From Vitis vinifera (Eukaryota > Streptophyta > Magnoliopsida > Vitales > Vitaceae): a DNA stretch of 64,000 bases. A model generated the notes under the pieces. It was not told the origin of the DNA. It saw only the letters and a program-made list of their open reading frames with translations, and ran no database searches. The stretch's first letter is position 1. Each line of letters begins with the position of its first letter. A program made the position numbers and the translations under genes. The stretch lies in the NCBI RefSeq assembly GCF_030704535.1, contig NC_081817.1, forward strand, positions 2,681,001 to 2,745,000. Direction: 5' to 3'. Of the stretch, positions 47,735 to 57,815 are shown piece after piece.

Positions 47735-48209
47735 TTTCGACCGCTATCATGTGCCCAGATGATCCCAAAGCCAGCGCATCCCGTGCCATCAATTTGGTAG
47801 CTTGAATCAAGAGCTCGAGCCGAGCCTTCGGCCGGATTGTGCACTGAATAGCTAGAAACTTGATTCAGTTGTCCAGCTCGCTCATGTAGACGAAGCCACA
47901 GTCCTTATCGTGAGGACATAGTTGTGGCTCAGTAGGAGGCGCAGCAGAGGCATGACCGGAGACTGCCGCGATGGTGGGCATAGAAAGCCAAATGAGATCA
48001 ATGAGGACCGCTCTGAACTTCAACGCTCATTAGCCATTGGAGAAGAATTTTCCCTGGCGGCCATGATGAGAGCATTGGATGTGGAGCTCTCAGCACCGAG
48101 TCTGCCCTAGAGCCACTGAGATGCGTCTAGTAAGGTCAGGTTTAGCATGTGGGCACCAGCGCCAGCTTGTGAGGCTGAAGATGTTGTCGCACTTCTCCAA
48201 ACTGCTCAA
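47735..48209 (-). pseudogene. Enoyl-CoA delta isomerase pseudogene (second copy, unit B)
   Basis: Reading minus from 48209, TTG replaces the start ATG, then AGCAGTTTGGAGAAGTGCGA matches the start of the intact genes (SLEKRGNIF). LNLTLLDA, a truncated GKFFSNG region, MPTIAAVSGH-like, YVLMR-like and ALALGSS stretches follow with several frameshifts and internal deletions. It ends near 47735. It is much more diverged than copies A and B are from each other, so it derives from an older tandem duplication that predates the segmental one. Confidence 0.82.
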
Positions 48210-48649
48210 GACAACTTAATAATGGAGAGTGGAAGATTGATAACAATGGAAGTCAGCCATCCCCACACAGAATCCAGAGTTGATCAACTTTTGAATAAAA
48301 TCGTGTAATATTAGAGTAATCAACACTAAGCTGAATCTCAGTCGAGGGAAAATTCACACCCCCCTAAGAGGCATCTGGGAGGCAGATTCAAAATATCCAG
48401 AACGCCCATATCCAAGCCCTGAGATAATGATTTGCCATAAAGTTTTCAAACTAAAATTCATACTGAAATAGGAAGGACACCCAGCAATGGCCTTGTCTCA
48501 CTCTTTTCCATGCAACATACTACCAAGTAGCTCTATGAAAGAGGAATCAGACGCTTATACCTCTCATTTAAGATCGATCAATTCGCAATCTAAATGTATT
48601 ACAACAAAACAAAATGTAGTTCCCATGAAAGATTCCTATAAGTGGCTGG

Positions 48650-50465
48650 TCAATACCTGCGCACAACATGGTCAAACATTCGGACTGAAGGACACTCAAA
48701 TGACTGATGACCTCTCCCACCACAGTTGTTGCAGATGACAATGGATACACAGTCACGGCTGATATGGCCTGGCTGCCCACAGTTGTGGCATGTTATGTCA
48801 CGGAAAGGGCCTCCTGTCTCTGGCACCAGCCTTGATTTTGGGCACTGGCGGGCTACATGACCTGATATATTGCAGATGTTGCAGACAGGCTCATTGAGGC
48901 AGTCTCGAGCGAGGTGGCCAGTTTTATGGCAGTTGTTGCAAGCCTTCTCATTGGTGCAGTCCGCAGCAATGTGGCCTGGCTTGTAGCAGTTGTTGCAGAG
49001 TCTCGCATCATGAGCGGGTAGACCTGGGCTTGAGCAATCCCGAGCCAGGTGACCCATTTTGCCACACATATGGCACACTGGATCATTAGGACATTGGCTC
49101 GCAAGATGTCCAGACTCTTTACAGTTCCAACACATGGTTGTTGAGTTACACTCAGCAGCTATGTGGCTACAAAGGAAAACATATTAAATCAGGTTTTTGC
49201 CAGAAATCAGTTTGGTGGGTGAATCAGGGGTTAAACTATCCTGAGGAACCACCATACATGATACATCAACCAAGTATTGACATATTTTAATTCTAGAAAT
49301 TGTTCTCTCATAAAACATGTAATGTTCTAGAGAAACTAGAAGGGGAGGAATTCATCTTACCCAGGAAGGCCACAGTTGTTGCATACAGTCACATTTGGGC
49401 AATCTCTGGCAAAATGCCCTGGTCTCTTACATTTATTGCACAGATAATCTTGCCTGGAAATTAACAATATAATTGGTTGTGATAATTTAAACCAAAAGAC
49501 AGCAGCAACTAAAAGATCTTGGTTTTAACAAAGGTAGAGTCCACACATCAAGGAGACCACTTTGAGAGGAATGCATTTAGAAAATCAACATACTGGAGAT
49601 AGTAACCTCCAATGCTGCAGGCTTGGACTACCACAGACAATGTTAATGTGTTTACAAGTAGGTGTTCAATAGAATTCCAGAGGGGATTTCTTTCTCAATT
49701 TTATCTATTATAGCAGCTCTTCCAAATTGTTTAAGAAAATAATATATTTGTTAGAAAATAACCATACATTTAGGTAATTACTCCAAAGCAAGACTTGGGG
49801 ATCACATGCCCTATCCAAGTTATTCTCATCTATGGTATTTTCAATTTCTTCATCTTCATGTATACTTTTTTATTTTTTACTTTTGCATGAAATTTTGAAG
49901 TTACAACAAGAAAGCATCCACCCAATTTTAAGCCATCTACACATGCATACACATTAAGTTCCTATATATGGTGTTTTCCAGAACTAGAAAAGGACACTGC
50001 AATTTTTCAATAGTTGTAGAGAAATTAGTCTCTTCATGTCACCAATCTGAGGCAGGCATACACAATGTGAATACGTGATAAAAGCATAAGTTTTATCTTT
50101 TAGCACTACAAGCACCCCGAACATAAGTGATTCCTAGTAATAAGCAAGGCCCAAGAAGAAAGAAGGAAAATTGTATCTAAGAACAAGTGAGAAATGGAAC
50201 AGACAAAAGAACATAATCATCACTAAGAGCACACTTTTCAAACAAGAACCGTAACATGTAACTATAACATTTATGCAACATGGGCTATAAGTGTGTGTGT
50301 GTGTGTGTAGATAAAAGGAATAACAGTTAGATTTTGCTGAATTGATAAAGGAGCAAACCGGTGAACTCGATGATCCCTTGGGTAAGGTGCGTCTTGGTAA
50401 GAAGCACGGTCACTGCTACGAAGCCTCTTGGCTTGTGGTGGGCTTCTGCTTCTATCCAGAGTCAT
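48650..50465 (-). CDS. CCHC zinc-knuckle protein, CNBP/GIS2-like, 238 aa
   Basis: Coding exons 50359-50465, 49361-49453 and 48650-49166 join in phase (717 nt). The short N-terminus is Arg/Ser-rich (MTLDRSRSPPQAKRLRSSD). Nine CX2CX4HX4C knuckles follow: CNKCKRPGHFARDC, CNNCGLPGHIAAEC, CWNCKESGHLASQC, CHMCGKMGHLARDC, CNNCYKPGHIAADC, CNNCHKTGHLARDC, CNICNISGHVARQC, CHNCGQPGHISRDC and CNNCGGRGHQSFEC. The end is VVRRY, as in plant relatives. Proteins of this family bind single-stranded nucleic acid, mainly mRNA, and in yeast and animals affect translation. Knuckle spacing and number fit the plant family. An untranslated first exon ends at 51540 and joins the acceptor at 50474. Intron 1 is the site of the segmental-duplication breakpoint. 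Confidence 0.92.
50290..50308. repeat. (GT)n microsatellite in zinc-knuckle intron
   Basis: A run of about nine GT units just outside the duplicated segment, in the intron after the first coding exon. Probably length-polymorphic. Confidence 0.85.
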
Positions 50466-51539
50466 ACTGGAAACCTGTAAGTAAACTTTCTCAAATATAT
50501 GACAAAATGAAAGATAGAACACAACACTATCAGGCCCAGGAATTGCCAACTCCGACCCACCAAAAGTATCTGCTGCCTGCCTATATCACCACACAGCCCA
50601 AACCACAAACATAAATCTAAGTCAACATCCAACAACTCCAACCCAAATTACATTGAACACACTCTTAAATTCAAAAATAATAATAATACATGCACATAAA
50701 AGCATTATATTAAAAGGCAATGCCATGACAACAGAGGAAAAAGAGGAGAAGGGGCACAAGCAGGATGCGGGAAATGAAAAAAAAAAAAAAAAGATGAATC
50801 AATAATATTTTGTTCTCCACAACACAAGGAAATTAAAAAAAAAAAAAAAAACATAGATAACTGAGGAACCCAAAAGAAACTTATGTTCTTATATTTCATT
50901 TACTTCATTTAGCATTACAAACTGAACGATCACCTCAAACAAACCAAGTGGTTGTATTAGGCCCAATTGATTGAGCACTTTACTTCTCATATCTCAAACA
51001 ACAAGAAATCCACAATTAACTCTTTTAATTTCCTTCTTTCTCCACTTTCTCAGCAACCAAACAGGTGATAAATGCAAGATGCCACAATGTCCAACCTCGT
51101 ACAGAGGATTCATTAAGAACCTCAATCTCAACCTTGCTCCAATTTGATGATAATTCTCAATATTTCAAACCGTTTGAATTCAACGGCATTTACAAAACCA
51201 AACCCTATCCCTACAGTGAAAAAAAGTGCTCAAAAGAAAATAACACAACGCGTACCCAAATCAAGGTAATATATGAGCGAGTTAAACTGAACTCATGATA
51301 TTCTGTTTGGATGTCAATGAAACGCATTACAAGAAAAAAGAAATATTACAAAAAGGCCTCCCCTAGAGCGGCTGCTATAGTATTCAGAATTTCCTTTTCC
51401 TTTTTCTTTTTGCCTTTTCTTCCCGTTTCAATTCCTACTGTTTCTCAACAACCAAACAGATCGTGAAAAGAAAACATATTTCCAAAACAAATCCAAAAAT
51501 CTGTAAAAAAAAAAATAAAAGGGGGAAAAAGTAAAATAC

Positions 51540-51640
51540 CTTTTTACGATTAAGCAAAACCTCAGGGTTCGATTCTCCCAGCTCCGGAAACCAGAGAGGA
51601 CATCGAAGAAGCCCTAGGGTGGGGAAAGGGGAGAGAGAAA
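51540..51640 (-). promoter_or_regulatory. 5' UTR exon of the zinc-knuckle gene with a 13-codon uORF
   Basis: On the minus strand an exon-like leader ends at 51540 with AAAAAG and donor GTATTTTAC; spliced to 50474 it puts the main ATG nine bases into the next exon. It contains an upstream ATG at 51603 (TTCGATGTCC) that reads 13 codons and stops with TGA at 51564-51562, still inside the leader. This could lower or tune translation of the zinc-knuckle protein. The leader's 5' end is not defined by the sequence; about 51620-51660 is a guess. Confidence 0.5.
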
Positions 51641-52212
51641 GAGAGACTTCAACTTCTCTTAACTTTAGCAGAAGCAGAAACCATTTGAAAAAACGACGTC
51701 GTATTTATAAACGTCGGTGTCACCCAATTCCCTCCCTCTTAATCAAGGAAAAGCTTTTCAAGCCAGGGTTTGATGCCTCCACGTCCAAATTTGTAAAAAG
51801 ATTGAAATTCTAATTTTTATGTTGAAAGAAATTATTAAATAAGTGTAAGAATATCGTAATTTAATTAGAAATTAGAAAAATATTATATGACACGTCACCA
51901 ATTAAGATTAAAATTGGCCAGATTAAATCATGATATTGCAAAGGAATCCAAAGGGTCATGTGTGAACTGCGATTGAAAATTCGAAATAATTTCAAGACAG
52001 AGGTGCTGACAATAAAAATGAGAGCATGGAAACTTTTTTATTGAGAGAACTTCCTTAATATTATTTAAGGATAGTAAGAAATTACAATTAAAGAAGCATC
52101 ATGGAGGAGCTTTTCATGGCTCAGCCATCATGAGACGTTAATAATGGACAGAGCAGAGAGAGCAGAAAGACTTGCGCCACAACCCAGTAAGGCAGGAGGG
52201 TGGTGATGAAGG

Positions 52213-55200
52213 TCACCAGCCCATCAATGTCCGTTTAACCCTATCAACAATCTGACTTCTACTTCGACTACTTGTTAATGGAAACTCAACGCTTTCTTCC
52301 AAACGGAATCTGTACACTTCCCATTCCCGATTCGACGTTGAATGCCTAACAATTTCCCCCTACAAAGCAATAAAAAAGGGAAGAGAATTTAACATCTAGT
52401 ACAATGAAAGTACCAAGAAAATCAGATTTTGAGGTTTCTTACCGAGAAAATGCATATCCCTAATGTTTTTAGAGTGCATGTAACATCATAGAAAACGCGG
52501 GGTCTTCCCTTCCCAGATAGCTCCACTGGATTGGCAACCAGGAGTTCGGCGTCTGGTCCCCTGTTGGTAATAGTAACTCGTAATGGGTGAAGCATCTCCT
52601 CCTTGAGACGAGAACACAAAGAAGCCTGATACTCTGGATCTATTATCTTTTTCCCATCTGTTTTCTGGATGAATAGATCCATATTGCGGTAGCCTTTCAC
52701 ACTTGGATTGAATCGACCATAGGCAATCTATATAATTTGGTTAACTAAGATCAATATAATTAACCATAAAGGAACAGTTATGGAAGGAAACTTGAGTGCA
52801 GTGATCCTCTTAAGATTTCCTAAGCTAAAATCATTAACCCAGTTAGCCATCAAATCTACATAGTTTTTGTTGCAAATCGAAAGAAAAGAAGGCAAACTGT
52901 CCAATGTGCATAGTCATTCAAACATTCAAGAAAGAAAGAATCTATAGCTTTAGTGGAACCAGATTAATCCATGCCCGACTAAAATTGAGTTACTAGAAAC
53001 TCTATCAGCAAATACCTGAATATTGCAGTCTTTTGAAGTCCTCATAATGTCATAGAAGAGGCCTTTTTGATCAAGACATTGTATTTGAAGCAAGGTATGA
53101 GCTGGACTCAGAAAATTATCTACAGTAATAGTGCCGTTCTCAAGTTTAGTCATATTTGACTTATTGTCTAATAGCTCAGAGCCAAATAGTTCTTCTGCAA
53201 TCTCCGGTGACAGTGAAGAGCAGCCCTGCTGACTTCTATATTCAGGCCCTGCCAACTGAATTTCACAGATGACATTAAATTCCCCCAAAACAGCAAGCAG
53301 ACGAGCACATGTGTCGTCTTGCCTCTTCTTCGTGTGTAGTAACTCCCTGAAATGATACAATAGCAAATACTAGAATTAGCCACTACTCTTTGATATATGA
53401 CCCAGTCATTAGCAATTTGCTTTCCTATCATTGTTATGTTCTGAAGACACAAACTTCTATCAATCAAACAAAGAGGATGTTGGGAAAAATAGACTGCAAC
53501 AAAACAAAGTTTAATTCCTGAAAAGACATTTACTAAGTGAGAAGAAGTAAAAAATTGTACAAGGATAGAGAAGGAACATATGAATTGGATGATAAATCAG
53601 GGACATTGCTTGCCATATGGTCAAGAACATCAGTCGTCTGTCTCTAGACAAGAATCTCACAGATAAATCAATATGGGCAGTTTACTCATAACAGATTTGT
53701 TTTTGAATCTAATTATAAGGAGAATTGTACAGTCATGATTGTTCCTTGAAAGTACCAAGGAAAGAAAAAAAATATTAAGGAAAATGATTTTCTCGTGTTC
53801 AATTTTAATATGAAAAATAACAAAAAATTAAATATAATTAAAGTTAGTTACAAATTTATGCATTTTAAAATTTCTTAATCTTTATGATGAAGAGGAAAAA
53901 TAAGTGAAATAAGTTTGAAGTAATATATAAAAATAATTTATTAACTTTAAATTTATTTTTTATTTTCCTTCACTAATTCTCTTTATTTTCTTTCCCTTGA
54001 TTATTCCGAAACCAAATATAGCCTAGAAGTTTGTCTCTTTTGCTTGTAGATTTATGGTTCCATCAAGGGAGAGTCCCACCATGTAGTCACTACAAAATTG
54101 GCAGAGATGTATTATAGTTTTACTTCTATCATCTACATCACAGCTACAAAATCCAGGATTCCTACTGCAAAAGAGCAGAAGGGAGGGAAATGCAATTTTT
54201 GTTACCAAGTTTGTAAGAACGATAGTGATTCCTAACATTGCAAGGAACAGGACTAAGAATATCCATTCAGGAGAAGATTTAGTGCCAATATCAAAGTCTA
54301 CATAACAGTGAAATCTAAGAAAATTCCAAAAATAAATTCAGAAAAAGCAATAACTATGTACAACATAGCCATGATCGTCGAAATGAAAGATTGAGCCCAA
54401 GAGAATTTCATAAAATGTCAGCTCCAATGGGAAAGAGAGAACATAAACTACAGGAACATCAAATGGAATGCAACCTAACATTGACCCAATACAGTTGACC
54501 AGCCAGCAGCCATACCGCCAATTCATGGTGATTCTTCAACAGCATACCAAGGTAAATCTTCACCCAGTGAACCTACCTAGGATTCCACTGAAATCCTAGA
54601 AGTTTAGGTTAACTCAGGAAAATAACTTTTTGAAACAAATTCAATATTTTTAGAACTTAAATAAATGGTCTCCCAGAAACGAGCCAACATGCAATACATG
54701 ATATTTTGGGTGGTGGGCTGCTTCTGTAAGAGTTAGATATAGCTAGCTGCTAAATAAGTAAGTTTGGAAAAGTCAGAGGACTACTCATTTTTGCAAAGGA
54801 AAAGCTTTACAAAAAAAGTTAAGTCATAGAAATTGATGGATCAATTATGTGGTCCACTTTTCTTTGAAATCTAAGATAGAAATTGATGCCACCTCAATTT
54901 TCTATAAATTTGCATAAATTTTTTGTTCATATAACCTATCTTACGGATATTATAGCAAATACTAACATGCCATCCGTGATGAAGAAAAGGTCCAAGACTC
55001 TGCCATCAGGGGTTGTCATCACTTTTACTCTTTCAATTGTAAACTCGAGCTCAGAGAGGACTTTGGTGACATCTACAAAAATGCAACAACCATGTCAGGT
55101 GATTTTTACATAAATCATAAAGCCAAAAATAATAAGGAATGACATTTGTAATTACCATGTAACAACCCATTTCGGTCAAGGCAAAAAAGCTTTAGCATAT

Positions 55201-56300
55201 AAACCGGAGAAGGGGATGAACCATACTGCTGATTGAAGCAGTATGAAAATAAAGGTGAAGGACATGCAGATAGAAGCCGGTTTTTTAAGCTTTCCCAATC
55301 AATTTTGAGCGAGCTAGGGCATGGAACAAAGGAAAACACAATGTAACACCATCTCCCATCAGTTGAGAAATCTGCATCCAAATATTTTGTAAAACTATTA
55401 GTGTGTATACACCAAAAAAATAAGTCAGCAAATGAAAAGTCGTAATTAAAGCAAATATGACCTTTTGAACTGGATTCAAATAAATTAAGGAACAAGAAGA
55501 AAAAACTACTTTACTAAAAGAATCAAAAGAATTTGGAACCATTCCAAAGAAGGAAAGAAAAACAAATCAACTGCCTTTTGACAGACTGTAAAACAACAGC
55601 AAATAAACAATGGTGGTGTTCTTAGGGGCAGTTTGTTGGTGGTCGACAAATCTGTTGCGATTCTTCTTCCCAACAACATTTTTAGTTTTTTTTTTTCTTC
55701 CAAGGTGAGCAAAGCACGTCGGATATGCCACTCAGAAACAAAAGGTGAGAAAATAAAATCTAAAATCAGAATTGAACAGAAAAAAGTCACATTTGAATAT
55801 AACATCATAATCGAAAGAAGTGACTGCAAACCAAATCAGCCCTAAATCGAAGCCTGCTTTTTTCTCAGAAAAGATAAAATGTGAAAACAGCAAGATTAAA
55901 AACCAGTGCTCAAGTACTGTTTAGTTTGCATCTGAGAAAATGGCTAAATCAAAATTTCAGTTTTGAAAATCCAAAAAAAAGAAAAAACGATGAGAAAGGA
56001 AAAAAAAATCTAACAAAAAAGCAATCAAGAATGAAAAAAAGTAAAATTTGAAAGATTCAAATCAAACTTTTCAAGGAAAAAAACGATTTAAAATATTGCG
56101 AACCCAAAGAAAAAAAGAATTGAGTTCGAAATCGAACATGACTGACCTCCTCTAGCAATGCAGAGCCCGAATTCGAGTATTATTCTACAGAGATCGCATC
56201 CAAGCCCGGCTTTATCAGGACAGTTGATGGTGATGGAGCATGGTTCGCCGGGCTTGTTCCCTTTCTGGATCAAAACGGCGTCGTCGCAAAAAATCCCCAT
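52213..56300 (-). CDS. ACR9: ACT domain repeat protein (ACR9/ACR10 type), 412 aa
   Basis: Six exons join in phase (1239 nt): 56147-56300, 55156-55371, 54967-55072, 53016-53346, 52443-52727, 52213-52359. The start MGIFCDDAVLI and the block CPDKAGLGCDLCRIILEFGL open the first ACT domain, closed by DFSTDGRWCYIVF. A second starts at LKLFCLDRNGLLHDVTKVLS and ends at DGRVLDLFFITDG. A third starts at LLQIQCLDQKGLFYDIMRTS (about residue 240). The last starts at LRVTITNRGPDAELLVANPV. ACR proteins carry ACT ligand-binding domains without an attached enzyme and are thought to sense amino acids or nitrogen status; the ligand is not established. Length and domain order fit Arabidopsis ACR9 (about 411 aa). 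ACR10 is the alternative; the symbol is an inference helped by gene order. The intron between exons 3 and 4 has donor GTTAGT. Confidence 0.9.
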
Positions 56301-56470
56301 GACTTACGTCAAAGCGATCCCTACATAATAATGTTCGTCGCCGGTCAACACATCTCATCGCCGTCGTAACGGTTGTCGGGCGAGTTCGTAGGTTAACGTC
56401 TGCCGGATACACCCCCTCCCTCCCTAGTCCCTAGTCCCTCCCTTCTCTCCCTCCTCTTATTTCCAGCAAG
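56301..56470 (-). promoter_or_regulatory. 5' leader/core promoter of the ACT-repeat gene
   Basis: Upstream of the start codon at 56300 the sequence is GC-richer, then at 56408-56455 turns into a CT-rich tract on plus (GA-rich in the transcribed sense). This is a common plant leader feature. No TATA box is clear. Confidence 0.35.
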
Positions 56471-56929
56471 TGGACAATGTGCGCCAAATGTAGGGAAATG
56501 GTAGCTGTCAACTTCGCGCTGGACCCCAGTCTGTTGATGTCCACGTCATGAAAGTGAATAAATAGCGTGGCCACGTCAGGCTTGACTAGGCACACGTAAA
56601 AAATAATTATAAAGTAATACTAAATAGGAAAAACAAAAATAAACTTAATTTTCCACGTATATGAGAAATGCGGGTTTTTGAATTAATTTATTTGATCGAT
56701 TTATCTTAAGAAATATTTGATAAACAAATAAGGAAATAATCTTCTAATTAAAAAATAAATTCTTATTTTTCCTTGTGAGTGTTTAGCTAGGTTGGCAATT
56801 CCGGACAAAATTCCTAAGTGTTCCCTAACTCGGCTTTCCTATTCCTATTCGGACTACTTGACTTTGAAGACTAAGACTTTGCTAAGAGGCCAAGGTATGT
56901 AGTCGAGTTTGGAGTGATTGGGTGTGAAT

Positions 56930-57815
56930 CAACCCGGTTTTTAATCTTTAAAATGTGTTAGAAAGTTGGGAAAAATGGTTTTTGGTGCAAGGCTTTTATT
57001 CCTCTGTTTCTGGATCGATCCAGGTGTAGGTGTGGATCTATCCAACTAATGTTTTTTTGATCAAATCTCAGTCATTAGATTAAGGGTTTCTTTTTACACT
57101 TTAAAACCCAATCTTCTCTCATTTTCTGAGTAGAGAGACTGCTGAAAACGTGGGGAAAGCAGCCACACTCCCAAGTGTTCTTCATTTCTCATTTTTGCTT
57201 TCCTAAGTTGGGGTTTTTGATTGCAAAGAAAATCAACTTCTCTTAATGTTTTCAAAACTTGTTTTCAATGGATTTTCTTGAGCAATAAATGGGTTGATTC
57301 ATTCTTTCATTCACATCTAAATCTCTCATTCTATTTGGGTTGTGCAAAAACCCATTTTCTTCTTGTGTGGATTCAAGAAGAGGCCGAGATTGAGCTTGGT
57401 GCGGACTCCAAGTGTGCTCCAAAAGGAGAAGCTGAAAATGAAGGTACTAGTCAAGTATTCCGGGAAGGATTGGTTCGCTTGAGCTAGGTAAAACCTTGTA
57501 CTCAGTTTTTTATTCTTCATAGTGGAGTTTTCAATCGGTGATAGGCCCGTGGTTTTTGATCTCTTCGGAGGTTTTCCACGTTAAAAATCTGGTGTTCATT
57601 GTCTCTTTCTCTCACTCTATATTTTGTTTTATTTTTAGGAGTGTTGAAGCATTTGCATGTGTTTTGCATTTATAAATTGTTGGGAGAGTGTTGATGCATA
57701 CATTGTTGCTTGTGGATGTTTTATTAAGGTTAGGTAATCTTTGTTGGGAGAATTTTAAAATTGTTCTACAACACCTATTCACCCCCCTCTAGGTGTAGTT
57801 CATTATTGAGATTCA
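56930..57815. mobile_element. Probable LTR-retrotransposon (Copia-type) LTR remnant
   Basis: The phrase GGTTTTCCACGTTAAAAATC (57569 onward), the long T-rich stretch after it, and the terminal ACACCTATTCACCCCCCTCT followed by AGGTGT (57768-57793) match the right end of plant Copia LTRs as I know them. The start near 56930 and any paired LTR are not evident, and no gag or pol frame follows. Likely a solo or truncated LTR. Confidence 0.45.

Larger units (their letters stand above)
43218..50268. repeat. Segmental duplication, unit B (more complete)
   Basis: It starts AGATTTAATTAACTGGCATG and ends at ...ATGTAACTATAACA inside intron 1 of the zinc-knuckle gene. It contains isomerase gene B, the second-isomerase pseudogene and the last two coding exons of the zinc-knuckle gene. 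The A/B junction therefore joins the middle of that intron to a point about 260 bp upstream of the 1205-aa protein gene, as expected for a direct tandem duplication of one ancestral segment of about 7 kb. Confidence 0.88.
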
